A stretch of DNA of 64,000 bases from UMGS1958 sp045542415 (GCA_045542415.1 JAZQKZ010000066.1:1-64000), one strand, 5' to 3'; positions 51,395 through 59,925 are shown, counted from the first letter of the stretch. Notes: a model not told the origin generated them from the letters alone. Made by a program: numbers and translations.

Positions 51395-51820
51395 TTAGTC
51401 GCCTACTACTACGCCCATACTTCTGCAAGTACCTGCAATCATGCTCATAGCTGCCTCTAATGAAGCTGCGTTGAGGTCCTGCATCTTAGTCTCTGCAATC
51501 TGCTGAATGTCAGCCTTTGAGATTGTAGCTACCTTAGTCTTGTTCGGAACACCTGAACCGCTGTTGATCTTACAAGCCTTCTTGATAAGAACCGCAGCCG
51601 GCGGAGTCTTTGTTATAAATGAGAATGATCTGTCTGCATATACGGTAATTACTACCGGGATAATGAGACCTGCATCCTTCGCTGTCTTTTCATTGAATTC
51701 CTTTGTAAACTGCATGATGTTTACACCGTGCTGACCTAAAGCCGGACCAACCGGGGGAGCCGGAGTTGCCTTTCCGGCAGGAATCTGTAACTTAATATAA
51801 CCTGCAACTTTCTGTGCCAT
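51395..51820 (-). CDS. rplK: 50S ribosomal protein L11
   Basis: L11 binds the GTPase-associated centre and is the target of thiopeptides. The start MAQKVAGYIKLQ gives 141 residues; GTG three codons earlier is less likely, given AGGAGG spacing. PAGKATPAPPVGPALGQHGV and the C-terminal MIAGTCRSMGV are diagnostic. It lies between nusG and rplA. Confidence 0.97.
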   Translation of the reverse strand: MAQKVAGYIKLQIPAGKATPAPPVGPALGQHGVNIMQFTKEFNEKTAKDAGLIIPVVITVYADRSFSFITKTPPAAVLIKKACKINSGSGVPNKTKVATISKADIQQIAETKMQDLNAASLEAAMSMIAGTCRSMGVVVGD

Positions 51821-51839
51821 AATGGCCACCTCCTAATTT

Positions 51840-51915
51840 TCTCATAGCTTTGTGCTATTTTAATGTGGTAATTGCGGATCTTTTTTCAGATCCTCCCACT
51901 GTTACCAGAGGGATA
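51840..51915 (-). promoter_or_regulatory. structured leader upstream of rplK
   Basis: On the minus strand GTGG...GGATCT and AGATCC...CCAC form a hairpin (about 51865-51899), preceded by CCCTCTGGTAAC. Similar GTGGGAGG / CCGCAATTACCAC spacers occur before rplK in other Firmicutes, suggesting a binding site for L11 or L1. No promoter consensus is evident, so it is probably inside the nusG-rplK transcript. Confidence 0.5.
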
Positions 51916-51947
51916 AATTTATATAATGCTTATGCATTATTTACTGT

Positions 51948-52463
51948 TTACTGACCGATTACCTCTACCTGAGCTAAATCAAGCTCTGCCGGAGTTTCAC
52001 GGCCGAACATTGAAACGGCTATGTTGACCTTTCTTCTTTCAGAATCAACGCCAATAACCTTTCCAGTGAAGCCTTCCATCGGACCCGATGTAATATTCAC
52101 CTCATCGCCGACCTTAATCTTCAAATCAGACATTCTGACTGAACCAACGCCCATTCTCTGCATGTCCTCTTCACTAAGGGGAACCGGCTTAGATGCCGGA
52201 CCGACAAATCCCGTGACACCTCTGGTATTTCTTACGACATACCAGGTTTCCGGATTCATTACCATCTTGATAATTACATATCCCGGGAAAAGCTTACTTG
52301 TTCTCGTTTTTTCACCGTCAACAATTTCCTCAGTCGGAATTAACACTTCGGGGATAGTATCGTACATATCATGGTTCTCGACATATTTTTCAATATTGTC
52401 TTTAACCTTGTTCTCATATCCCGAATATGTGTGTACTACATACCATTTTGCTTCTTCAGCCAT
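51948..52463 (-). CDS. nusG: transcription termination/antitermination factor NusG
   Basis: NusG binds RNA polymerase and couples it with the ribosome or Rho. The 171-residue protein has the NGN domain (KWYVVHTYSGYENKVKDNIEK, PGYVIIKM, RNTRGVTGFVG) and the C-terminal KOW domain (VNITSGPMEGFTGKVIGVD). It lies between secE and rplK. Confidence 0.97.
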   Translation of the reverse strand: MAEEAKWYVVHTYSGYENKVKDNIEKYVENHDMYDTIPEVLIPTEEIVDGEKTRTSKLFPGYVIIKMVMNPETWYVVRNTRGVTGFVGPASKPVPLSEEDMQRMGVGSVRMSDLKIKVGDEVNITSGPMEGFTGKVIGVDSERRKVNIAVSMFGRETPAELDLAQVEVIGQ

Positions 52464-52500
52464 CTGAATTCTCCTTCCAACGATTTTTTAATAAATCCAA

Positions 52501-52722
52501 TTAAAGAAGTTCTGTCATTAACTCAAACAGCTTACCGAAACCTAAATCAAGAACTGATAATATAACTGTAACGATTGCAATAAAAACGATAATTACAATT
52601 GAATTACGGATGAGCTGCTTCTTTGACGGCCATGTAACCTTCTTGAGCTCAACCTTGCATTCTGTTAAATACTTCTTCGCTTTACTTGCGAAGCCCTGCT
52701 TCTTTTCTACTTTTTCAGTCAT
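52501..52722 (-). CDS. secE: preprotein translocase subunit SecE
   Basis: This 73-residue protein with a single membrane helix (about 42-63) has the conserved amphipathic region ECKVELKKVTWPSKKQL just before it. It clamps SecY. It lies between rpmG and nusG in the standard order. Confidence 0.94.
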   Translation of the reverse strand: MTEKVEKKQGFASKAKKYLTECKVELKKVTWPSKKQLIRNSIVIIVFIAIVTVILSVLDLGFGKLFELMTELL

Positions 52723-52755
52723 CTTTTACACATCCTTACTTAAAAACAACATTAA

Positions 52756-52905
52756 TTATTTGGTTTCCTTATGAAGAGTGTGCTTTCTGCAGAACTTACA
52801 GTACTTGTTCATTTCAAGTCTGTCCGGATCGTTCTTCTTGTTCTTCATTGTATTGTAGTTTCTCTGCTTGCACTCTGTACATGCTAATGTGATCTTAACT
52901 CTCAT
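52756..52905 (-). CDS. rpmG: 50S ribosomal protein L33 (zinc form)
   Basis: This 49-residue protein, MRVKITLACTECKQRNY and onward, has the CxxC pairs CTEC and CKFC, the C-plus form. It heads the secE-nusG-rplK-rplA operon. GGAGGTG precedes the start. Confidence 0.95.
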   Translation of the reverse strand: MRVKITLACTECKQRNYNTMKNKKNDPDRLEMNKYCKFCRKHTLHKETK

Positions 52906-52962
52906 TTTTACACCTCCGATTATTTAGAGTCTCTTTTAAATCTCTACGTTTTTGAACGCACA

Positions 52963-52991
52963 AAAAAAAAGAGCCTTTTTTAAGCTCTTTA
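52963..52991 (-). terminator. terminator overlapping the rpmG promoter
   Basis: The stem AAAGAGC / GCTCTTT with an A-rich loop is followed by nine T on the minus strand. Its 5' arm lies at or upstream of the predicted rpmG transcription start. It would therefore stop read-through from the lipoprotein gene but not new rpmG transcripts. Confidence 0.7.
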
Positions 52992-53020
52992 ATTCTAACA
53001 TAAAAACACAGATATGTCAA
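52992..53020 (-). promoter_or_regulatory. promoter of rpmG-secE-nusG-rplK-rplA
   Basis: On the minus strand TTGACA (53015-53020) and TAGAAT (52992-52997) have a 17-base spacer. An 11-base inverted repeat (AAGGGTTTTAC / GTAAAACCCTT, 53019-53062) abuts the -35 box. Confidence 0.78.
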
Positions 53021-53087
53021 GGGTTTTACAAAAGTTTTTTTGATTTTTTCCGTAAAACCCTTAATATCGTGCAAATTTCACAAATGT

Positions 53088-54092
53088 TTAGTCAAGTACA
53101 TATGTCGGATTCTGCTCTGTTGCCGAATTATTCTGATCATCATCGCTGTCTGCCGGCTTTGCTGTACTTGTTGACGGCTTCACCGCAGGCTTCGCTGTCG
53201 GCTTTGCAGTCGGCTGTGCCGTAGGTCTCGGTGTCGGAGACGGTGACGGCGACGGCTTCGGAGTTGCTGTCGGCTTCGGTGACGGAGTCGGGGTTGATAA
53301 GCCCAGCTCGTCCATAAGCAGACCTCTTTCTCTTGTTGTCAGACTTTCGAGTGAATTGAGAAGATTTACAGCAAGCTTGTCACTCGCCGCCTCAATTCTG
53401 TTCGCATAATCAAGCGATACTCCGCCAAATATTTCGTTGAGTGCCTTGATGATGATATTATTCTTATTGATATAGAATCTGAAATCCTCATCAGTCTGGG
53501 CATTTCCCTCAATTACCGATACTGCAGCTTCAAATACCTTCTTTTCATTTCTTGAAAGGAACGACTTCGCAAGGACATTTGTTCTGTCATAAAAATATGA
53601 TAAAATTTCAGTCAATGCTACATCCGTATTATCTGCGTTAAGGTAATTATCGTACTCGTCATAGAATGTAAGAACATTTGCATATGTCTTTGTAACATAA
53701 GCATCCACGTTCGGACAGTCTGTTACGTTTTCCATGATTTTATAAATATTGTTTTTATACAGCTCTTCGATCTCTGTATCAATAGACTTACGCTTTTTAT
53801 TGCATATTTCTGCAATACGCTTATCGTTTCCGTTTACGTTTTCAAGGAAATTGGTGTAGTGTGTCTGATTATACGAATCGCTGAGCATCTCACATGCCGC
53901 AAGCTGCTGTACATATACCGCATCCTCAGCCTCTTCCATCGTTCTGATTTCCTCTTCCGGTAAATCGGGAAGTCTATTTTCTATTTCGATATCTCTGAGC
54001 TGTGCCTCTATTGAGCTATAGTCGCCGCAGCCCGTAAAAAGTAACAGCACTGCAAGAGAGGCAATAACAAAAAATATCTTTCTTTTCAACAT
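53088..54092 (-). CDS. lipoprotein with Pro/Thr/Lys-rich tail
   Basis: This 334-residue protein has a lipobox LFTGC (Cys22), so it is a lipid-anchored surface protein. Residues 23-265 are helical and acidic with no motif I recognise. The tail (about 268-325) is Pro/Thr/Ser/Lys-rich, as in wall-spanning regions. It follows the BY-kinase gene by 14 bases, so it may work with the polysaccharide export proteins. Confidence 0.7.
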   Translation of the reverse strand: MLKRKIFFVIASLAVLLLFTGCGDYSSIEAQLRDIEIENRLPDLPEEEIRTMEEAEDAVYVQQLAACEMLSDSYNQTHYTNFLENVNGNDKRIAEICNKKRKSIDTEIEELYKNNIYKIMENVTDCPNVDAYVTKTYANVLTFYDEYDNYLNADNTDVALTEILSYFYDRTNVLAKSFLSRNEKKVFEAAVSVIEGNAQTDEDFRFYINKNNIIIKALNEIFGGVSLDYANRIEAASDKLAVNLLNSLESLTTRERGLLMDELGLSTPTPSPKPTATPKPSPSPSPTPRPTAQPTAKPTAKPAVKPSTSTAKPADSDDDQNNSATEQNPTYVLD

Positions 54093-54106
54093 TATTCCCC
54101 TCTTTA

Positions 54107-55006
54107 TCAGTTATTTTCTTCACTTACCTCTTGAGCCTCATCAGCAATTGCCGGTGCAGAGGTATCAACCTCTTCCATCTCTGCCTTGTCACCGTAGTGA
54201 CCTGTTCCGCCGTAACGGTAACGGTAGCCGTAGCTGTAGCGTCCGCCGTAGCCGTAGCCCTTACCGTAACGGTAGCCTCTGCTTCTGTATGCACCGTAGT
54301 TCGCACCGCTCGGCTCAATATCGTTAACAAAGAAGCCGATAACCTTTGCTTCCGCAATGCTCAGAAGATTAATAGCATGCTCAATACTTTCGTGATTTGT
54401 ATATCCCTCTCGTACAACAAGCACCATACCGTCAATATACTTCGATAATGCAGCTGCATCTGTTACAACTGTTACCGGCGGTGTATCAAAGAATATGTAG
54501 TCATACTGCTGCTTGAGCTTCTCAAGAAGTACGCCCATCGCATCTGATGAAAGAAGCTCGGCAGGGTTCGGAGGGATCGAACCTGATGCAATAACATCAA
54601 GTCCCTCTCTTAAATCTCTATATACAACCTCCTCAAAGCTCTTCTGATTTGAAAGAACTGTTGAGAGACCGTCTGTTTTTACAACTCCGAGATACTGATG
54701 TATTCTCGGCTTTCTGAGGTCGCCGTCAATGAGAAGCACCTTTGCTCCCGTCAGAGCGAATGTAATAGCAAGATTAATAATTGTTGTTGTCTTACCCTCA
54801 CCCGGATTAGCACTTGTAAGAGCAATTGTCTTACATGATACATCTGCCGCACCTGCTACAGAGAAGATAATATTTGTTCTTGCTGTCTTATATGCCTCCT
54901 TTATAATAAAGGGGGTCTTATCATTAAGTATTGCCGCCTGATTCTGCTTTAAAGAAGCAATACGGCTTTCCTGTTCACTTTTCTTACTGTTATTGTTGAA
55001 TATCAT
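54107..55006 (-). CDS. CpsD/CapB-family tyrosine-protein kinase (BY-kinase)
   Basis: This 299-residue cytoplasmic kinase partners a Wzz-type membrane protein and controls capsule or exopolysaccharide chain length. Walker A is ANPGEGKTTT (66-75), Walker A' is VLLIDGDLRKP (90-100), and FFDTPPVTV is Walker B. The C terminus is a tyrosine cluster with 12 Tyr in about 40 residues (GYRYGKGYGYGGRYSYG), the autophosphorylation site. It lies 15 bases after the co-polymerase gene. The glycosyltransferase genes that usually follow are absent. Confidence 0.93.
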   Translation of the reverse strand: MIFNNNSKKSEQESRIASLKQNQAAILNDKTPFIIKEAYKTARTNIIFSVAGAADVSCKTIALTSANPGEGKTTTIINLAITFALTGAKVLLIDGDLRKPRIHQYLGVVKTDGLSTVLSNQKSFEEVVYRDLREGLDVIASGSIPPNPAELLSSDAMGVLLEKLKQQYDYIFFDTPPVTVVTDAAALSKYIDGMVLVVREGYTNHESIEHAINLLSIAEAKVIGFFVNDIEPSGANYGAYRSRGYRYGKGYGYGGRYSYGYRYRYGGTGHYGDKAEMEEVDTSAPAIADEAQEVSEENN

Positions 55007-55021
55007 CCGTTTGCACCCCCA

Positions 55022-55765
55022 TTAACCCTCATGTAAGTTCGGGACCTCGCCCAAAATCGGTAAATTGTACTTTCCTGTCAGCTCCTCTGAACTCTTTACA
55101 CGGGTATCAAAGAGGTTGATAAGGAATATGATAAGTGCAGCAAGCGCCGCACCGGCAATAAATCCGATTAAGCCCTTCTTGAGCGAATTTGTCGGTAACG
55201 GAGCAATGCTCTCTTCTGCGTAGTTGATAAGCTTTACCGAACCACCCTCAAACACTCGTCTGATTTCATCCGGTGCATTATGGGAAATACTTTCAGCGAT
55301 AAGGAATGCATCATGTGCATCTGTAGCCTTTACGGAAATTGAAAGAATATTTGTGTCGGTTTTTGCCGAATACTCTGTCATTGAGCCAATCTGCTGATAG
55401 TCATACTTATTGTCAATGTCATCACTTATAGTCTCAAGGAACGGCTTTGAGCTTAAAATCTCAATATAAGTCGGCATAAGATCCTGAGCGTCTGCGATAG
55501 CACCTGTGTTAACGTCGTCTGTTTTCTGCTCTGTCTGGGTATTGATATACAGGGTTGATGATGAGCTGTACTGATCTACAGATGTAAATCTCGAATATGC
55601 ATATGTACCTCCACCTACGAGAACCGCAAGTATAACTATAAGCCACCAGAAAGTAAGCATCATATTTATAATATCGATAATAGATATTTGAGTTTCAATC
55701 TGATTTGTCTCCGAAACAGCTTTTGCAGGTACTGCATTTACTGTCGGGTTTGTCTGATTTTCCAT
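55022..55765 (-). CDS. Wzz/CpsC-type polysaccharide co-polymerase
   Basis: This 247-residue protein has two membrane helices (about 38-58 and 208-228) with an outer domain between them, and a short cytoplasmic end containing TRVKSSEELTGKYNLPILGEVP. This is the CpsC layout that activates CpsD. It is the first gene of the unit, with its own promoter. Confidence 0.9.
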   Translation of the reverse strand: MENQTNPTVNAVPAKAVSETNQIETQISIIDIINMMLTFWWLIVILAVLVGGGTYAYSRFTSVDQYSSSSTLYINTQTEQKTDDVNTGAIADAQDLMPTYIEILSSKPFLETISDDIDNKYDYQQIGSMTEYSAKTDTNILSISVKATDAHDAFLIAESISHNAPDEIRRVFEGGSVKLINYAEESIAPLPTNSLKKGLIGFIAGAALAALIIFLINLFDTRVKSSEELTGKYNLPILGEVPNLHEG

Positions 55766-55825
55766 ATTTGTTCCTCCGTTTTTTTATTATGCTCTGATTA
55801 AACTGCACACTTTTTCACAATATAA

Positions 55826-55854
55826 AGTATATCACAATTTATCATATCTGTCAA
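55826..55854 (-). promoter_or_regulatory. promoter of the co-polymerase/BY-kinase/lipoprotein operon
   Basis: On the minus strand TTGACA (55849-55854) and TATACT (55826-55831) have a 17-base spacer. Confidence 0.8.
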
Positions 55855-55878
55855 CAAAAAAATCCCTTTATGTTTAAT

Positions 55879-55907
55879 TTGACATTTTAAATATAAAATG
55901 CTATAAT
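55879..55907 (+). promoter_or_regulatory. hslO promoter
   Basis: TTGACA (55879-55884) and TATAAT (55902-55907) have a 17-base spacer. It is divergent from the promoter at 55826. Confidence 0.85.
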
Positions 55908-55950
55908 GTTATTGAAATATTTTTGAAAAAACCGAAAGGATATTATAAAA

Positions 55951-56838
55951 ATGTCAGACACATTGGTAAGAGGCTCAAGCATGGACGGAACAATCCGTGT
56001 ATTCTGTGCCATCACAACAGATTTAGTAAATAAGGCTCACGAAATTCATCACACATCAAGAGTTGCAACAGCTGCTTTGGGCAGGCTTTTAACCGGTGCA
56101 GCAATCATGGGTGCCGCAGGACTCAAGGCGGACACCGATTCAATCACACTCCAGATTCACGGCGACGGTCAGCTCGGGCAGTTAGTGGCAGTAACAGACT
56201 GCAATTCAAAGGTAAGAGGCTATGTACAGAACCCTGCCGCACAGCTGCCACTCAAAGAAAACGGAAAGCTTGATGTAGGCGGTGCAATCGGTAACGGTAC
56301 ACTCAGTGTACTTCGTGATTTAGGTTTAAGAGAACCGTATGTAGGTCAGATTCCGCTTGTAAGCGGAGAGATTGCCGAGGATCTTACGGTATATTATGCA
56401 CAGAGCGAGCAGACACCCACAGCAATCGCACTTGGCGTATTGGTAAGCACAGAGGACAACTCCGTACTTGCCGCCGGAGGATATATGATTCAGCTGTTAC
56501 CGGGAGCAGATGAGGAGACTGCGGTTAAAATAGAGGAGCATCTTGCAAAAGTTAAGCCAATCACAAAAATGATTGAAGAGGGCATGAGCGCTCAGGACAT
56601 CATTTTCGAGATAACCGACGGATTCTCAATGATGCTTCAGAATGACGAAGCATTTCCCGAATATCAGTGCAAGTGTTCAAAGGAGAAGATGGAGAAAGCA
56701 CTGATTTCAATCGGTGCAACCGAGTTACAGTCGCTGATTGATGAGCAAGGCGAAGCGGAGCTTTGCTGTCACTTCTGCAACAACAAGTATTTATTTGACA
56801 AAGCGGCGTTGACAGAGCTGCTTAAAGAGGCGAAATAA
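55951..56838 (+). CDS. hslO: redox-regulated chaperone Hsp33
   Basis: Hsp33 is a holdase switched on by oxidation of a zinc-bound cysteine centre. The 295-residue product has the N-terminal GRLLTGAAIMGA and QLVAVTDCNSKVRGYVQNP regions and the C-terminal zinc site CKCS followed by CHFC (about 243-275). AAAGGA precedes the start. It is single and ends at a strong hairpin. Confidence 0.95.
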   Translation: MSDTLVRGSSMDGTIRVFCAITTDLVNKAHEIHHTSRVATAALGRLLTGAAIMGAAGLKADTDSITLQIHGDGQLGQLVAVTDCNSKVRGYVQNPAAQLPLKENGKLDVGGAIGNGTLSVLRDLGLREPYVGQIPLVSGEIAEDLTVYYAQSEQTPTAIALGVLVSTEDNSVLAAGGYMIQLLPGADEETAVKIEEHLAKVKPITKMIEEGMSAQDIIFEITDGFSMMLQNDEAFPEYQCKCSKEKMEKALISIGATELQSLIDEQGEAELCCHFCNNKYLFDKAALTELLKEAK

Positions 56839-56841
56839 GAC

Positions 56842-56876
56842 AACGGAGGTGCGATTATTGCACCTCCGTTTTTTTG
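56842..56876 (+). terminator. terminator after hslO
   Basis: The stem ACGGAGGTGC / GCACCTCCGT is followed by seven T. Confidence 0.9.
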
Positions 56877-56880
56877 GGGT

Positions 56881-56926
56881 AAATTATGGTTTAGCGATGT
56901 ATTGGTTAGCACTTAACCATAATTTA
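56881..56926. repeat. dispersed palindromic repeat, copy 3
   Basis: Perfect 11-base arms AAATTATGGTT and AACCATAATTT flank a centre with AGCGATGTATTGGTTAGC. It lies five bases after the tatD stop and directly after the hslO terminator, between convergent genes. Confidence 0.8.
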
Positions 56927-56931
56927 TATCA

Positions 56932-57696
56932 TCAAATCCCATATAACCTCTTACCGTTCTCAAAACAAATCCTTGCCATTTCTTCGGCTTCAATTCCCTT
57001 TATCTCTGCAAGCTTCTGCGCCACATACTTCACATATAACGAGCTGTTCCGCTTGCCACGCATCGGCACCGGTGCCATATACGGTGCATCTGTTTCTATA
57101 ACAAGCCTGTCAAGCGGTACTGCTGCTGCCGTTTCACAGGGTCTTACTGCATTCTTGAACGTAAGCGCACCGCCAAAGCCTACATACATTCCCCATTCAA
57201 TTATTTCCTTTACCATTTCTGCACTGCCGCTGTAGCAATGGAACACACCTCCGCATTCCCATACCTTATGTTCTCTTAGCAGTTGCATCGTATCACCGTG
57301 TGCTTCACGGTCATGGATAATCACAGGAAGCTTCAGCTCCTTTGCAAGCTCTATCTGCATTGACAGAAGCGCCTTTTGCTTTTCTTTATTGTCCTGTACC
57401 CAATAATAGTCCAGGCCAATTTCGCCAATCGCCTTAATCTTCGGATGCTTTGCGTACTTCCTTATCATATCTGCCAGCCTTGCATCTACCGTGTCAACCT
57501 CTTCGGGATGTACGCCCACCGCACCGTACATAAACGGATATTTTTCGCACATCTGCACTACTTCCTCAAATTCATCCGCTTTTGTTGCCGGATTCATTAT
57601 GAGTCCTACTCCGTTTTCCTCCATTTGCGACAGCACCTCGTGCAAATCCTCAGCAAACTTACTGTCATTGTAATGTGCATGTGTATCAAACAGCAT
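56932..57696 (-). CDS. tatD: TatD-family metal-dependent DNase
   Basis: This is a 254-residue TIM-barrel hydrolase. Metal ligands are visible in FDTHAHYND, AIGEIGLDYYW, VIIHDREAHGD, FHCYSGS and IETDAPYMAPVPMRGKRN. Such enzymes degrade DNA in repair or stress and act as deoxyribonucleases in vitro. It overlaps the end of the formyl-THF ligase gene by 11 bases, so it is coupled to it. Confidence 0.94.
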   Translation of the reverse strand: MLFDTHAHYNDSKFAEDLHEVLSQMEENGVGLIMNPATKADEFEEVVQMCEKYPFMYGAVGVHPEEVDTVDARLADMIRKYAKHPKIKAIGEIGLDYYWVQDNKEKQKALLSMQIELAKELKLPVIIHDREAHGDTMQLLREHKVWECGGVFHCYSGSAEMVKEIIEWGMYVGFGGALTFKNAVRPCETAAAVPLDRLVIETDAPYMAPVPMRGKRNSSLYVKYVAQKLAEIKGIEAEEMARICFENGKRLYGI

Positions 57697-58243
57697 CTAT
57701 TATTCTCCTCTCGCTTATAACCTTATCCATAGGTATGTCATATTCATCCGTTTCAAGCGTCTGTGTTATCTGAAAATCATAGCACAGACCGATTTTAACT
57801 GCTCTGCTTTCACTAAGCAGCCTGTCATAATATCCCTTACCAAAACCGCAGCGATTTCCCTTTTCATCAAACGCAATCCCCGGTACTATTATCAGATCTA
57901 TATCACCTACCGACGCTTCCCTGATTTCGTCCGGCTCCCATATTCCGTATGCACCCCTGTGCATGTCATCAAATCCCGCTATGTATGACGGAATAATGGT
58001 AAAATCCTCCGTATTACATACCGGTACAACAATTTTCTTTCCGTCTCGCTGAAGCCTTACTATTATTGCGGAAGTGTCCACCTCTTTAAATGCACTGATA
58101 TATACCATCACCGTTTTTGCCTGTCTGAACTCATCAAGCGAAAAAAGCACAGATACAATCTCTGCACTTTTCTGCGATATTTCCTCCGCACTAAGCGATC
58201 GGCGGAGCTTTTTCATGTGTTCACGGATTTCTGCCTTGCTCAT
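57686..58243 (-). CDS. 5-formyltetrahydrofolate cyclo-ligase
   Basis: This 185-residue enzyme converts 5-formyl-THF to methenyl-THF using ATP. The N-terminal REHMKKLRRSLSAEE helix, VPGIAFDEKGNRCGFGKGYYDRLL and the end IPMDKVISERRII are diagnostic. It starts two bases after the DJ-1 gene ends. Confidence 0.94.
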   Translation of the reverse strand: MSKAEIREHMKKLRRSLSAEEISQKSAEIVSVLFSLDEFRQAKTVMVYISAFKEVDTSAIIVRLQRDGKKIVVPVCNTEDFTIIPSYIAGFDDMHRGAYGIWEPDEIREASVGDIDLIIVPGIAFDEKGNRCGFGKGYYDRLLSESRAVKIGLCYDFQITQTLETDEYDIPMDKVISERRIIDAV

Positions 58244-58244
58244 A

Positions 58245-58781
58245 TCAATACTGCATTATTGAGCGAACCTTGTCCGCTGTCGCCCTGTCCTTTAAGGCAG
58301 CTACAATTTCAAATCCAAATTCCGATGCCGCACCGGCACCCTTGGCGGTTATAATTTTTCCGTCAGTAACAACCTTGTCGCCGACCACCTCTGCTCCATA
58401 CAAGCAGTCCTCAAATCCCGGAAAACAGGTTGCGTTTTTGCCCTGAAGTAACTGCTTCTTTCCGAGAATCGACGGCGATGCACAGATTGCACATACATAT
58501 TTACCGTGTGCAACTGCATAGTTGATTATCGAATGTACCGATTCAGATGCATCAAGATTTTCATATCCCGGTGCGCCGCCCGGCAATACAACCGCATCAA
58601 TACTGTCGCAGTCAACCTCATCAATCATAATATCTGCACCGACCTTTATTCCATGAGCACCTGTAACAAGCTCATTTCCCAAGGATACAGTTTTTACCTC
58701 AATGCCTGCACGAAGCATAATATCAACCGGCTCAATTGCCTCTACTTCTTCAAATCCGTCTGCCAGAAATACATATACCAT
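58245..58781 (-). CDS. DJ-1/PfpI family protein
   Basis: This 178-residue protein has the nucleophilic cysteine in VCAICASPSIL (about 100-110), the partner Glu in GFEEVEA (about 9-15) and the DxxG/TAKGAGAASEF segment, as in DJ-1. Roles suggested for the family include glyoxalase-like or deglycase activity and stress protection. It lies 13 bases downstream of rodA. Confidence 0.9.
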   Translation of the reverse strand: MVYVFLADGFEEVEAIEPVDIMLRAGIEVKTVSLGNELVTGAHGIKVGADIMIDEVDCDSIDAVVLPGGAPGYENLDASESVHSIINYAVAHGKYVCAICASPSILGKKQLLQGKNATCFPGFEDCLYGAEVVGDKVVTDGKIITAKGAGAASEFGFEIVAALKDRATADKVRSIMQY

Positions 58782-58794
58782 TTTTCATTTCTCC

Positions 58795-59925
58795 TTAATA
58801 AACATCCACCACAGTACGCGGTTTATTATGATAATTCACACTAAGCACCAATCCTATCGCCAGACAATTCGTAAGCATTGAGCTTCCTCCATAGCTTACA
58901 AGCGGCAACGGAATACCCGTAACCGGCATAAGACCGATACACATTCCTACATTTTCAAATATATGGAACAAAAACATTGATGCCACACCGACGCATATAT
59001 ATCTTCCGTATGAATTATCCGCCTTCGACGCTATTTTAAAGCAACGGTAAATAAGTGCAAAAAGTGCAATTACAAGTATTGCCGCACCGATAAAACCCCA
59101 TTCCTCTGCTATAACCGAAAATATAAAATCAGTACTCTTCGTCGGAAGATATTCCATCTGATTCTGGGTGCCCTGTAAATAACCCTTACCCCACAACTGT
59201 CCCGAACCCACTGCAATTTTGGACTGAATTACATTATATCCTCTGTTGAGCGGGTCAAGGTCAGGGTCAAAAAATACCTGTATTCTTTTTTGCTGATATT
59301 CGTCAAGCACATATCTGTATATAAACGGCAATGATGCTATTCCCGCAATTCCTACGGGAATTATATATTTCCATGAAATCTTAGCCACAAATAACAGACA
59401 GATAAACATAAACATGAATACCAACGCACTTCCGACATCAGGCTCCATAAGAATAAGACCTATGATAACACCCGCATGTATTGCAAGGCATAAAATTGTT
59501 ACCGGCTTATTTATATTCTTCTCCACCCTCGCCAGATGATGTGAAAATGTAAGAATGAAGCACACCTTTGCAAGCTCTGACGGCTGAATGCCCACACCAC
59601 CTATTCGTATCCAGTTTTTCGCACCCCAGTCGCCACTTACGCCAAAGAAAAACACAAGAACGAGAATAAATATCGCAAATATATAAATATGCTTTGTTAT
59701 ACCCCGAAACTGTTCATAATCAAACCGGCTCAAAGCAATCATCGCCGCTATACCCATAGCAAAAGCCACCGACTGCACCACTACACTTGAGCTTGTACCG
59801 TAGCTACGGGTTGCGGAATATATATTTATAAGTCCGAAAATTGCAATTCCGATTGTCAGAAAAAACAGGAACCAGTCAAATTCCATGCTCATAACAGTCG
59901 GTTTTACCTGCGGTTTTTTCTTCAT
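58795..59925 (-). CDS. rodA: RodA-family peptidoglycan polymerase (SEDS)
   Basis: This 376-residue membrane protein has about ten helices. It contains GAKNWIRIGGVGIQPSELAK, ILMEPDVGSALVF (with the catalytic Asp of SEDS proteins), QSKIAVGSGQLWGKGYLQGTQ, LPTKSTDFIFSVIAEEWGF and PLVSYGGSSM. It polymerises glycan strands during elongation. The family also includes FtsW and SpoVE; the sequence and lack of division genes favour RodA. It is first in an operon with the DJ-1, folate and tatD genes. Confidence 0.92.
   Translation of the reverse strand: MKKKPQVKPTVMSMEFDWFLFFLTIGIAIFGLINIYSATRSYGTSSSVVVQSVAFAMGIAAMIALSRFDYEQFRGITKHIYIFAIFILVLVFFFGVSGDWGAKNWIRIGGVGIQPSELAKVCFILTFSHHLARVEKNINKPVTILCLAIHAGVIIGLILMEPDVGSALVFMFMFICLLFVAKISWKYIIPVGIAGIASLPFIYRYVLDEYQQKRIQVFFDPDLDPLNRGYNVIQSKIAVGSGQLWGKGYLQGTQNQMEYLPTKSTDFIFSVIAEEWGFIGAAILVIALFALIYRCFKIASKADNSYGRYICVGVASMFLFHIFENVGMCIGLMPVTGIPLPLVSYGGSSMLTNCLAIGLVLSVNYHNKPRTVVDVY

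Noticed and set aside
52906..53087. tRNA between rpmG and the upstream gene, as found in some genomes
   Set aside because: No cloverleaf, T-loop GGTTCGA or CCA-end pattern is present; only promoter and hairpins are seen.
54124..54448. Short Val/Thr/Ala-rich frames on both strands opposite the BY-kinase tyrosine tail
   Set aside because: They are by-products of the repetitive TAC/GGC tail codons of the kinase gene.
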